Shown here piece by piece: positions 11,301 through 22,560 of a stretch of 64,000 bases of DNA. Numbering within the stretch: position 1 is the stretch's first letter; every line of letters begins with the position of its first letter. Location: NCBI GenBank assembly GCA_004431415.1, contig QPMI01000177.1:55270-119269 (forward strand), written 5' to 3'. This DNA is from Cyanophora paradoxa. Its lineage: Eukaryota; Glaucocystophyceae; Cyanophorales; Cyanophoraceae. Made by a program: the position numbers and the translations under genes. Under the pieces are notes generated by a model that was not told the origin of the DNA, made no database searches, and saw nothing but the letters and a program-made list of their open reading frames with translations.

Positions 11301-11699
11301 TCGGTTGTCCGGTACGTCTGAGCGACGAACTCGATCTGGATGACGTAGTTGGTCACCGGATACAGAATGATCCTACGCGCCGACGCTGGAATCAGACACA
11401 CATGCACAGATATCTCGCCAGCGGTTCATCCGATCGCGACTCGCGAGCGGCGGCCACACGCGGACGCACCACGCGGCCCCTCCGACGCCGAGCGCCCCGA
11501 AGTCGGAGTTGGCGGCCGGGACGTTGTAACTCACATTCAGCCACGCGGGCGTCGAGGAAGCAAGCAGCACTCCCGGCTGCGTGCTGTCTGCCGAGAGCTG
11601 CCCGGTGGCCGCGGGGGCGAGGATGCACACGGCCGCGCAAAGGAGGAGAGTCGCGCAAGCGCCTCTCGGCGATCGCGAGAGCGCTAGCTCAATACTCAT
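8376..11699 (-). CDS. Secreted, C-terminally anchored CUB-domain protein with (SP)n stalk
   Basis: Many small exons with GTGAGC/GTGAGT..CAG introns. ATG at 11699 starts a clear signal peptide (ACATLLLCAAVCILAPAATG). Later exons encode beta-strand-rich, CUB-like pieces: TYATFSFSARYWAVPS (~10962-11158), TPTSPPTLDVVTDGSDPNLA (10696-10879), CNMSLSFANIVLETCPVSC, and FLIFQSDIRGTNGGGFNATA (~10.2-10.4 kb), which resembles the end of a CUB domain. Splicing to an exon at ~9.84-10.07 kb gives a long Ser-Pro alternating stalk, like hydroxyproline-rich algal wall proteins. After more exons (PVFSSSAIVSVVVNGISVGV; LVAVYITDNNGNK; 8547-8633, AFRWTPVGSVSAVPYWVNAA), the last exon (8376-8435) ends in a hydrophobic tail, LLGMALSVAAAFVLSILI, fitting a membrane or GPI anchor. 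I infer a cell-surface or wall protein. Some exon junctions are not resolved. Confidence 0.55.
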
Positions 11700-12240
11700 T
11701 TGGGGTCCCGGAGTCCGGTTGTCGGAGTTCCGAGGTTCGGATTCTCGCAAGGCGAGGCCTAGGGACCCACCGTACGCGTGCCTACCCGTAGTAGACTGCT
11801 CCGAGGCTCACGTGCAGATACCGTACGAAGATATATTCGATAGGTGCGCATGCAGCTGTGTGCAGGCTGGTGCAGCAGCACTGCCGAAGACGGCCGCGGC
11901 CCGCAGTGCAGGCTGTGCCACGGTGCAGCTACCGTAGCACTGCAGCTACGCTAGGCTACCCGCAGTCTGGCCGCAGACTAGCCTACTAGGCTATAGCTAG
12001 TAGGCTATAGCTAGTAGGCTGAGGCTGAGCCAGTGCTGTCATAATTATGCGCACATCATGATGACGACATCATGATGGCACGTAAAATACGCATCATGAT
12101 GACGTCGGATTATGATCGGGGCCATCATGATGAGGGGGGGGGTACTTGTACAGTGCACAAATCGCGTGTTTCTGGACGCCCGCGCTGTTTGAACGACCTT
12201 ATATGCTGTCTAAATAGCTTAAAGACACCGTATATGCTAG
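11700..12240. repeat. Spacer rich in palindromic words
   Basis: Upstream of the CUB gene. It holds repeated GCTATAGCTAGTAGGCT at 11985-12025 and CATCATGATG palindromes at 12055-12130. No gene seen. Confidence 0.5.
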
Positions 12241-12606
12241 TCAGAGGAGGTTTGGAACGATTCTGACGATGTTGGAAGGCTGCTGTGGTACCGTGGGGGG
12301 TACAGGGGACACCACCCTTAGCCGCTGGCGATGCAAGATCGCACCGATTTCCACTTCGAGAATGGATGCGGAGACGCTTAACACAGCTTCTAAAACACAT
12401 AACACACTATCTTGACATTGCAGGAGGTTAATCAACCGTTCCTCTGCCTCAAAAATCTTGGGAAGAGGGGTGTGTTGGCCTCTTTCAGGCCAACTCTGAG
12501 CCCGATTTCTATCCAGCTTGGTCAGGAATGAGTCATAAACACGTTGCTTTGCATTAGAAACGCAGCAGAGAGCTCGTGCAGCGAAATAGGAGTGGGAAAT
12601 GCCGTG
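12241..12606 (-). pseudogene. Open reading frame fragment of unknown function
   Basis: An open frame of 121 codons, bounded by TAA (12607-12609) upstream and TGA (12241-12243) downstream, with no early ATG. Its composition looks coding and differs from the surrounding repeats: SHSYFAARALCCVSNAKQRV, YDSFLTKLDRNRAQSWPERG, FEAEERLINLLQCQDSVLCV, LSVSASILEVEIGAILHRQR. I do not recognise a family. It may be an exon of a broken gene or a mobile-element relic, as CATCATGATG-rich DNA lies on both sides. Confidence 0.4.
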
Positions 12607-12785
12607 TTAAACGATGATGATCGCTGCATGACATCATGATTGATCATGATTGATCATTATCACCCCATCATGATGCCTCGACGGCCGTGTCCATCATGAT
12701 GACAGCAGCTACATAGTACCCCGGTAGCTAGCGCTGGGCCGCAGACTCCGCATGCGCAGTGAGTCCGCACTGCGGGCAGTCTGCG

Positions 12786-12910
12786 GCCCCGGCAGTGGCC
12801 CATGGCCAGTGGCGAGTCTGGCGAGTCAGTGGCGACTCTGGCGAGTCACTGGCGAGTCAGTGGCGACACTGGCCATGGCGAGTCACTGGCGACTCACCGT
12901 GGCACTGGCG
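12786..12910. repeat. Short GAGTC-based tandem repeat
   Basis: Variants of TGGCGAGTCAGTGGCGAC are reiterated about eight times with small length changes. Confidence 0.8.
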
Positions 12911-13758
12911 TCAGTCTGGCGAGGGCGTCGTCGTCGACTCGTCAACGTCCGACGGTCGTCGAGTCGTCGAGTCGGCCCGGCTCGGCCGCTGAGTCGGCGA
13001 CCGCGATTCGCGATTCGCGATATCCGATGATCGATCCGATGATCATCGCATCATCGGATCGGAATTTCCGAACGCCGATCGACCGTGGCAGCGTGGCTGT
13101 GTAGCCTGTGTTTCGCTGTCGCGCACTAGTACCACCGGACCTGTTCGGAAATTCCGAACGCCGATCGGAATTCGAATTTCGAATTCGGAATTCCGTAAGC
13201 TACCGTGACGCTCTTAGGATTTCCAGTAAAACAGCCAATGGGATGCCAGTAGTGGACGGGTACGCAACGTAGTAAGACACTATAGCTACGACTCTCAGAG
13301 TCTACGAGCTATAGCTAGGACTCTAGGAGCAACTTCCGAGCAAGCGACACCGAGGCGACACTTGCATCATCATGGCATCATAGTTTTTTCCTCGCTGTTA
13401 ATTTTGACTACATACCGGTACTAGGGCGGCAGGGCTGCAACTTCTTAACTTTTTAGTAATACTGCCTTTTGTGTAGATTTGCGGCAGCAGGAGTCCGCCA
13501 ATCGCGAGGCTGGCCCAGTGGCAGCAGCTGGCCCAGAGGCTGAGGATTCGCCTTGTATGCAGAGCAGTCGCGAATCCTCTCGCGATCGCGAGTCGCGAGT
13601 CGCGAGACTCGCGACTCGCGAGTTCGATCGGAGTCGTTCGATTCTATCGTCACTCGGAGTTTCGGAGCTCATTTTTTGGTCGTCGAATTCGAACGAAACA
13701 AAAAACAAAAAAACGGTACTGCTTTCAGGGGTCTCTAGACTCTAGTACTACTAATTAA

Positions 13759-14530
13759 TAGGGGCCCGGCCGCGATTGTCGCGCCGGGGGTGCAAGGGGG
13801 GAACCGGGAGCGTGATCCACCGTGCATCTGCATCTGGCAGCCTTTCGCATGATTGGCCTGCCTTGCATTGCATAGTTTCAAGTGAATTTAGTCAAGGCAA
13901 GGCAATGCAGACTTTTTTTGCATCTGAACCTAGGCACCTAGCTTCGGTTCGCAGTCCATGATGCAGCAGCCTAACGGCTAGCCAATTCAAATTGCGCTGC
14001 CGTCGCGCAGCGCATGGAGCATCACTGTCGCCCGCGCCTGATGCTTACGTGCCTGCACACTCATGAGCAACATCTGGACACACTCAGTGACTTGCAATTG
14101 GGCGCTTGTTCTGTGCACGTGCATCTCGAGCTCTATAGCTAGCTAGCGTTAGCTGGCGCTTGCTGCAAGGCGCCAGGTGAGCTGGCATCGTGCAGCTAGT
14201 CAATCTAACATGCTGTTAGGTTGCTAGTGACTTGCTACAGTGCGCAGGGACCGTGGCAGGAAACGGGCGCCGGCGCCAGCAGGACTTGAACCGATGCAGG
14301 CTGCTTCGGCTGTCCTAGGGGGGTCTGAGGCCCCTAAGCAGCGAAGCAGCCTGCATCATTTTTTTTCTGCATTGCTTAGATCGTGCAGTCCAGAGTTTCA
14401 AGTTAAGCAGCTGCATGCAGAGGCAGTCCATGCTGCATTTTCAAGTCGGATTTTCGGAAGCAGTCGTAATTAGCCAATCGCGTAACTTGGAAGTCGAAGC
14501 AGATGCACGGTGGATCACGCTCCGGGATCT
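13759..14530. mobile_element. Possible element bounded by inverted repeats
   Basis: 13759-13805 is a reverse copy of the terminal sequence found at 8036 and 22560. Next to it, 13810-13834 (GGAGCGTGATCCACCGTGCA...) is inverted at 14503-14526, followed by GGGATCTAATGAAAG, the complement of a block near the end of the 22.5-kb copy. The pair could bound a ~770-bp non-coding element. No target duplication was identified. Confidence 0.4.
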
Positions 14531-15447
14531 AATGAAAGAGTCCTAGTGGCACGCACATGCGCAGAGTCCTCCCCTCGGGGTCGCGCGCGACGCGCGCGAC
14601 CCCTCGGCTCGGTCACGCGTGCTCGGCTGCGCATATGCGGGCAGCGGCACAGCTAGGCAGCGGCGCAAGCGGTTTTGCGGTGCAAGCTCAAGCACCGTGG
14701 CACGAGTGCCGGGCAGCCGTGAGGGGCCCCTACGGTCGGATTTAAGGAAATGCATTTTTATTATCCTGCGGCGAAAGAGATGTCTAGGGGGGAGTACCGC
14801 ACACAACCGGCGCGCGTCCCGAACTTCAGCAGCGCCGCACCGGGAGAGCACAGAGCATGCATCGGAAGCACGAGGCGGGTAGCTGAGCGCGCTGGCTAGC
14901 TCCCCGGCGCCCCCTCCGCCGACCAACCCGACACCCTGCCTTCGGCGCGGTCGCACACCCCGCGCGGCGAGCCTGGCCTAGTCTGGCCGCTGGAGTAGTT
15001 GTATACATGTTGCAGCCGGCACGTAGCTAGCTACAGCCAGCACCGCGGACGCTCCGCGCCTTGCGAACGGCCGACCTGCGCGGCTTCGGTGACTGCGGGC
15101 AATCCGTCGCTCCCGGTGCCGCTGTATCGCTTCCGAAGGTGCCACATGCATGCTAGTACGTGTATACGATGCTCAACTAGCGTTTGCGGTCCGCTGGCGG
15201 CACCTCCTCTGACCGCAGCCGCAGTGTGCTCGGGAAAGCGCGGGGCGCTTCGCGGGGGCGAGCTTGGTGCGACTCCAGCACCCAGAGCAGCGTTCTGCAC
15301 AACTAAGAGCATCGTTTGCCATCGCAGAACAAGTGCGCACTCGCTGGCGCGGCGCAGCGCTGTCCACCGTGCATCATGCTCTCGCAGAACAAATCCACCC
15401 ACGCTGGCGCGGCGCGCTGCTGTCCGCGGCGCCGCGCGCCCCGTCGC

Positions 15448-16290
15448 AGGAGCCCGCGCCGGGCCGCCCCCGGGCGCCTCGGACGCGAGGGGACGAGACC
15501 GCGACGCCGCCGACGCCTTCCGCCGCCGCCGAGCCCGCCCGTGCAGCCCCGCCCGCGCCCCCGCCCGCCCGCCGCGCGCCCCGCCGCAGGAGCCCGCGCC
15601 GGGCCGCCCCGGGCGCCTCGGACGCGAGGGGACGAGACCGCGACGCCGCCGACGCCTTCCGCCGCCGCCGAGCCCGCCCGTGCAGCCCCGCCCGCGCCCC
15701 CGCCCGCCCGCCGCGCGCCCCGCCGCAGGAGCCCGCGCCGGGCCGCCCCGGGCGCCTCGGACGCGAGGGGACGAGACCGCGACGCCGCCGACGCCTTCCG
15801 CCGCCGCCGAGCCCGCCCGTGCAGCCCCGCCCGCGCCCCCGCCCGCCCGCCGCGCGCCCCGCCGCAGGAGCCCGCGCCGGGCCGCCCCGGGCGCCTCGGA
15901 CGCGAGGGGACGAGACCGCGACGCCGCCGACGCCTTCCGCCGCCGCCGAGCCCGCCCGTGCAGCCCCGCCCGCGCCCCCCGCCCGCCCGCCGCGCGCCCG
16001 CCGCAGGAGCCCGCGCCGGGCCGCCCCGGGCGCCTCGGACGCGAGGGAACGAGACCGCGACGCCGCCGACGCCTTCCGCCGCCGCCGAGCCCGCCCGTGC
16101 AGCCCCGCCCGCGCCCCCGCCGCCCGCCGCGCGCCCCGCCGCAGGAGCCCGCGCCGGGCCGCCCCGGGCGCCTCGGACGCGAGGGGACGAGACCGCGACG
16201 CCGCCGACGCCTTCCGCCGCCGCCGAGCCGCCCGTGCAGCCCCGCCGCGCCCCCCGCCCGCCCGCCGCGCGCCCCGCCGCAGGAGTCCGC
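15448..16290. repeat. Tandem repeat of 138-140 bp, six units
   Basis: Unit starts (AGGAGCCCGCGCCGGG or a variant) lie at 15448, 15588, 15727, 15866, 16005, 16143 and 16281. The unit is very GC-rich and nearly identical between copies. Its length is not a multiple of three and drifts by single bases, so the long open frames across it on both strands are not likely to be real proteins. Confidence 0.9.
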
Positions 16291-18289
16291 GCCGGGCGCC
16301 CCCGGAGCTTATTGTAGCTTTGCTTTCTCGCCTCAGAGGCACGCGAGCGCTCTATGAAGCCTATATTTTGTTTCAAAAGCATGTAAATGACTTGTATTCT
16401 GCGCCCTGAGCGCTGCATGCAACTGGGCGCGCGAGGATCACTCAGGGGGCATCTGGGGCCCCAATTTCCAGTAGTTCTTGAATACCGACCCAGGCTTTGA
16501 TCGGCGGCCTTCGGTACCACCACCATCGTCTTCAGCACCTTCGAAAACCCCCGGGGACGTGAAATCGCCACTTCTGAGTGAGTTGATGCTTCAATAAGGC
16601 ATCATGAGCACGTCGGGGTGGCATTTTGGAACTTGAAAACTGAGAAGTTCCAGAGAGGGTCCTACGAGTGAAGTTCAAAACACCGGTCGGGCCCAAAAAC
16701 ACTTCGGATCACCCTGTATCTTGGTGCAGTGATAAAACTACATGTAATAATGATTCTGGCTCAAAGAGCGCCTGCTGGGGCCAGCCAGTCGCCCAGGAAC
16801 TCACTGGCTCACTGCAACTCATGAGCAATCTCTGCTGGGGAAGCGCGCGCCAGGGCCGCGCTGCAGCCGCGCAAGCTCTATTCATGCGCTTACCGAATCG
16901 CGCTATGGCGGCCCTGCGAGCCCTCGCGGTGCTAAGCCTTTGAAGCGAGATCAAATTGCCCAGGTGCATACACGGCAGGAGCAGGCGACGATCGAGGCGG
17001 GCGCGCGCCAGAGCCACGGTGCATCCACGCAAGCTCTATCAAAGCTAACATCGATTCGCGCTCCCGGCGGCCCGTCGCGCCCTCGCAGTTCGCAGCGGAA
17101 TCGAATCGCCCAGGTGCCCCCGCTGGAGGAGGTGCCGCTGGCGGCGGGGGTGCATGCCGCTGCCCTCACGCGCGCTCGGCGCGAGATCTAGATGTGTCTC
17201 GTGGCCCTGGACATCTCAACCCGCACCGCCCCGCCGTTGCAGCCATGCCATCTGGAACCGCATGACATGCTTGATTGCACAAGAGAGCGCATCTGCCTGG
17301 GGCGCGGCGGGCCACGAAGCGGGGGTTTGGCGGGACGTCAGCGATGCAAGCAAGCGATGCGCGACCTCGGAGGCGGCGAAAGATGCCATGGCGACTCGAG
17401 GCCTGCGAGAGGCGGGGCTGGATCCAGTTAGGCCGGGGCGCGCGAGCGCGGCGGCGCGGGGCCTCGACACGCAGCGTTACGAGATGTTCATGTTATACAT
17501 GAGTCTTCCGCATGGCCGCTGCGCTCCTGCGCTGCGGCGTGGCTGCGCTCGGATCAAGTCTCGCGAGAAGGACCTGCGCGTGCAGCTTAGAGTGCACGAA
17601 TAGGCCTTACACGTTAGCTATGAGCACCTCTGCATGCCAGCGGGCCCGTTCACTGCCGCCGTCCGCTGCTGCAAGTTGTTAGGGAGAGCCTTCGGGGCGC
17701 TCGTTTGGGAAATCCCTCTCTACCGATCTTCCCATCTTGCGCCTATGGAGTCCATGTGATGCCCACAGCTTATACTGCGAGTATGAAGCAAACGGTAGAG
17801 AGGGATTTCACGCACCAGCGACCGCTAACAAACTGGATCTCGACAACGCGGTTCGTAAGGCGGCCCGTTCTTGAGCTCAAACGAAGCGCTATGATACAGA
17901 AGACATGTAGGCGCTATGAAAAGGGGCGCTTACGAACCTACTTTTCACGCACCGAGGACCGGAAGTTCGGCGCTCCGTGCTCCGGGCTCTGGAGCTCGCT
18001 GTCGGGCGCCCAACGTACTCTCATACGCTTTAGCGACCTTCATTGCTTGCTGGCTGATGCCGCCCGGCCGCCGTTGGCTGCGTCGGGCTGTCGCTCCTTC
18101 CTCGGGTACGGTCGTATTTGGGTCCCACCTCGAGGCGGGCTAGTTGCAACGAAAATAATATTCGATTTCCTTGTTTCAATTAACACAGGCCCCTCACGAG
18201 CGTGCTCGGCTGCGGGCAGCGGCGCGTGCTCGGTACGCAGTGCTGCGATGCAAGCTTGATGCAGTGAAAAGTAGTCCAGGCGGCACGGG
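16291..18289. other. Region without a recognised gene
   Basis: Several short open frames, none with a recognisable domain. 16850-16970 and 16990-17120 are a diverged direct duplication (GCCAGGGCCGCGCTGCA / GCCAGAGCCACGGTGCA, both ending near GCCCAGGTGC). 17708-17724 and 17794-17810 form a 17-bp inverted repeat (GAAATCCCTCTCTACCG) able to make a hairpin. Confidence 0.4.
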
Positions 18290-18470
18290 TACCGTGCGGC
18301 ATACGCGGCGCACTGCAGCTGCGAGGAAGTGGAAATCTACTAGGCTAGAGGAGACAGCTAGGGAGAAGTGGTTCCATGCAGAAACGCGCAAGGAAGAGCA
18401 AGGCGTACTACGGTACGCGGCGCACTGCGAGGAAGCCGAAATCTAGAGGAGACAGCTAGGGAGCCTCGGA
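18290..18470 (+). repeat. Inverted repeat, left arm
   Basis: Contains GAGGAAGCCGAAATCTAGAG, GAGACAGCTAGGGAG and GTGGTTCCATGCAGAA, which recur in reverse orientation at 21800-22015. It abuts the tandem array on its left. Confidence 0.75.
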
Positions 18471-21400
18471 GAAGTGCAGAATTTCGAGGGGACAGATTAG
18501 CGCTAATGTGTCCCATCTTCGCTAGCGTTTGTGGCCTGTTACAATTAGCAGCTCCACAGAATCCCTTAATAACATTACTGCACGCTCGGAATATTAATTC
18601 ATGTATGATGTATCGTGGATCGATATCCGATCCGGAGCCCAGTAACTTAACTATATATGCATGTGGCACAGCCTCACAGGCCAGCGGCAGATGGGCGGCC
18701 GCCGGGCCCGGGCGCCGGGCTGCCGCAGTGCGGCGCCACTGTGCAGGACGGCAGAAACCTGCTAGCCAATAACTCCCACATGCTTGAATATTAATATTAA
18801 TATTGTTACTTGTTTTGGGCCAGGAACTTCGTTATTAAAGGATCTTCGAATTCTGCAGAATATCGAGGGGGGTGGTTAGCGCTAATCCCCCGCATTCTCG
18901 CTGGCGTTTGTGGCATGTTACAATTAGCAGCTCCACAGAAATCCTTGATTAAATTACTGCACGCTCGTGCATCACTATATATATGCATGCTGGCATGATG
19001 CATGTTGCGCATATCATAGTATGCATGCACGTACAGCAGCACAGGCCAGCGGCAGATCTAGATGGGCGGCTGCCGCAGTGCGGGCCTGTGCGGCCCCACT
19101 GTCCGACGGTCACAGTGTGCGGGACGGCAGAACACCTGCTGGCCAATAGCCCACATATGCGTGAGTATTGTTATTTGTTCTGGGCCAGGAACTTCGTTAT
19201 TGAAGGATCTTCGAATTATGCAGAATTTCGAGGGGACAGATTAGCGCTAATGTGTCCCATCTTCGCTAGCGCTAGCGTTTGTGGCCTGTTACAATTAGCA
19301 GCTCCACAGAATCCCTTAATAACATTACTGCACGCTCGGAATATTAATTCATGTATCGTGGATCGATATCCGATCCGGAGCCCAGTAACTTAACTATATA
19401 TGCATGTGGCACAGCCTCACAGGCCAGCGGCAGATGGGCGGCCGTCGGGCCCGGGCTGCCGCAGTGCGGCGCCACTGTGCAGGACGGCAGAAACCTGCTA
19501 GCCAATAACTCCCACATGCTTGAATATTAATATTAATATTGTTACTTGTTTTGGGCCAGGAACTTCGTTATTAAAGGATCTTCGAATTCTGCAGAATATC
19601 GAGGGGGTGGTTAGCGCTAATCCCCCGCATTCTCGCTGGCGTTTGTGGCATGTTACAATTAGCAGCTCCACAGAAATCCTTGATTAAATTACTGCACGCT
19701 CGTGCATCACTATATATATGCATGCTGGCATGATGCATGTTGCGCATATCATAGTATGCATGCACGTACAGCAGCACAGGCCAGCGGCAGATCTAGATGG
19801 GCGGCTGCCGCAGTGCGGGCCTGTGCGGCCCCACTGTCACAGTGTGCGGGACGGCAGAACACCTGCTGGCCAATAGCCCACATATGCGTGAGTATTGTTA
19901 TTTGTTCTGGGCCAGGAACTTCGTTATTGAAGGATCTTCGAATTATGCAGAATTTCGAGGGGACAGATTAGCGCTAATGTGTCCCATCTTCGCTAGCGTT
20001 TGTGGCCTGTTACAATTAGCAGCTCCACAGAATCCCTTAATAACATTACTGCACGCTCGGAATATTAATTCATGTATCGTGGATCGATATCCGATCCGGA
20101 GCCCAGTAACTTAACTATATATGCATGTGGCACAGCCTCACAGGCCAGCGGCAGATGGGCGGCCGCCGGGCTGCCGCAGTGCGGCGCCACTGTGCAGGAC
20201 GGCAGAAACCTGCTAGCCAATAACTCCCACATGCTTGAATATTAATATTGTTACTTGTTTTGGGCCAGGAACTTCGTTATTAAAGGATCTTCGAATTCTG
20301 CAGAATATCGAGGGGGGAGGTTAGCGCTAATCCCCCGCATTCTCGCTGGCGTTTGTGGCATGTTACAATTAGCAGCTCCACAGAAATCCTTGATTAAATT
20401 ACTGCACGCTCGGAATATTAATTCACGTATCGTGGATTCCGATCGCAAGCCTAATTACCGTAGTACTACGTATACGGTACGTGACCAACGGAACAGCTTG
20501 CGCTCGTGCATCACTATATATATAGCTATATATATATGCATGCTGGCATGATGCATGTTGCGCATATCATAGTATGCATGCACGTACAGCAGCACAGGCC
20601 AGCGGCAGATCTAGATGGGCGGCTGCCGCAGTGCGGGCCTGTGCGGCCCCACTGTCACAGTGTGCGGGACGGCAGAACACCTGCTGGCCAATAGCCCACA
20701 TATGCGTGAGTATTGTTATTTGTTCTGGGCCAGGAACTTCGTTATTGAAGGATCTTCGAATTATGCAGAATTTCGAGGGGACAGATTAGCGCTAATGTGT
20801 CCCATCTTCGCTAGCGCTAGCGTTTGTGGCCTGTTACAATTAGCAGCTCCACAGAATCCCTTAATAACATTACTGCACGCTCGGAATATTAATTCATGTA
20901 TCGTGGATCGATATCCGATCCGGAGCCCAGTAACTTAACTATATATGCATGTGGCACAGCCTCACAGGCCAGCGGCAGATGGGCGGCCGTCGGGCCCGGG
21001 CTGCCGCAGTGCGGCGCCACTGTGCAGGACGGCAGAAACCTGCTAGCCAATAACTCCCACATGCTTGAATATTAATATTAATATTGTTACTTGTTTTGGG
21101 CCAGGAACTTCGTTATTAAAGGATCTTCGAATTCTGCAGAATATCGAGGGGGGTGGTTAGCGCTAATCCCCCGCATTCTCGCTGGCGTTTGTGGCATGTT
21201 ACAATTAGCAGCTCCACAGAAATCCTTGATTAAATTACTGCACGCTCGTGCATCACTATATATATGCATGCTGGCATGATGCATGTTGCGCATATCATAG
21301 TATGCATGCACGTACAGCAGCACAGGCCAGCGGCAGATCTAGATGGGCGGCTGCCGCAGTGCGGGCCTGTGCGGCCCCACTGTCACAGTGTGCGGGACGG

Positions 21401-21591
21401 CAGAACACCTGCTGGCCAATAGCCCACATATGCGTGAGTATTGTTATTTGTTCTGGGCCAGGAACTTCGTTATTGAAGGATCTTCGAATTATGCAGAATT
21501 TCGAGGGGACAGATTAGCGCTAATGTGTCCCATGGCCATCTTCGCTAGCGTTTGTGGCCTGTTACAATTAGCAGCTCCACAGAATCCCTTA

Positions 21592-22560
21592 ATTGCAAGG
21601 GGGGAAGGGGGCCCCCTTGCTTCCCGTTCCCTCGCTTCAGCCAAAAGTTTTCTATGAGGCCGTTTTCGAGGGCCAGCTTGCAACGAAATTGTCGGTTATT
21701 CGCGATCCGATTGGCTCGGTGAACCGGTCAGCTCTCGACTTTCGAGCGTCGAATTCGAGGGGAAAACGTGGTTTTCGAAGGGAAAACTAACTTCTCTCTA
21801 ACTCCGGTCTTCGAATTCCTTGCGCGGTTCTGCATGGAACCAGTTCTCCCTAGCTGTCTCCTCTAGATTTCGGCTTCCTCGCAGTGCGTCGCGTACGCCT
21901 TGCTCGAGCTCTTCGTTGCGCGGTTCTGCATGGAACCACTTCTCTCTACCTGTCAACGTCTCCTCTAGATTTCCGCCTAGAAACTGCTTGCGTTGCTGCC
22001 TGCGCCGCTGCAGCTGATCGCAGCCGAGCACGCCCGGCCGGCCAGATCTAGACCGTACTCTCTTGCTGCGCTTATATTGCAGAACCGCGTGTGCCGGCCG
22101 AGCACGCCGGCCGGGCCGGGCGCTCGGCGCTCTTGTTGCGATCGGCACCCGGACAGCAGACTAGCTATAGTTCGTGTCCTGCGCACGACGTGGCGCTTGT
22201 CCGCTCATTCGGCACCCCGCGTGCGCCCTGTGTTGCGCCGCGTGCACGTGCGTGCGCCCCCGCCGCCTGCCACCCGGCCTGGGCACGTGCACTAGTACTG
22301 CCTCCGGACGCGCCGCTGCACGCCGCTTTCCGGTCGACGTCGTTACGGATCCAGCTTCTGTTAGCTATCGTCGCTCCGAGCTTTGCCGGGCCAGAGGCCG
22401 CTCTGTGTCTATCTTTACTACGTATACTTCAACCTGCCGCGCGCGCTGGGCCGGGGTCGATCTACATCTGCCCCGTGCATGTTCGTGCCACTACTACTCT
22501 TTCATTAGATCCCGATCCCCCCCTTGCACCCCCGGCGCGCCAAACGCGGCGGGGCCCTAG
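21592..22560 (+). mobile_element. GC-rich insertion inside the tandem array
   Basis: The array reads CCCTTAATAACATTAC in intact units. Here it is split as CCCTTAA ... TAACATTAC by ~969 bp. The insertion starts TTGCAAGGGGGGAAGGG and ends CTTGCACCCCCGGCGCG...GGGGCCCTAG, so its ends share an inverted GCAAGGGGG word. Its right 150 bp is the dispersed element end seen at 7896-8036 and ~13.76 kb. It also carries the reverse copy of the 18.3-kb flank (21800-22015). No clear target duplication and no protein domain. Confidence 0.7.
21800..22015 (-). repeat. Inverted repeat, right arm
   Basis: Reverse-complement relative of 18290-18470 (GGTTCCATGCAGAA, AATCTAGAGGAGAC, GAGGAAGCCGAAATCTAGAG on the minus strand), itself containing two tandem copies of the motif. 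Confidence 0.75.

Larger units (their letters stand above)
12607..15447. other. Gene-poor region with simple and inverted repeats
   Basis: No gene recognised in 2.8 kb. Contents: CATCATGATG/TGATCATGATTGATCA words (12620-12700), a GAGTC-based short repeat (12786-12910), GCGATCGCGAGTCGCGAGTC palindromes (13575-13625), a reverse copy of the dispersed element end (13759-13805), an inverted pair (13810-13834 and 14503-14526) and a ~59-bp direct duplication (15316-15425) leading into the 139-bp array. Confidence 0.5.

Noticed and set aside
12241-12606. Complete small gene
   Set aside because: No ATG near the start of the open frame, and a stop lies immediately upstream. Listed as a fragment instead.
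14240-14345. Possible tRNA on the minus strand (GGTTCAAGTCCTGCTGG)
   Set aside because: The T-stem does not pair and no cloverleaf could be drawn.
15264-16571. Long open frames across the 139-bp repeats on both strands
   Set aside because: The unit length is not a multiple of three, and the frame stays open only because stops are rare at this base composition.
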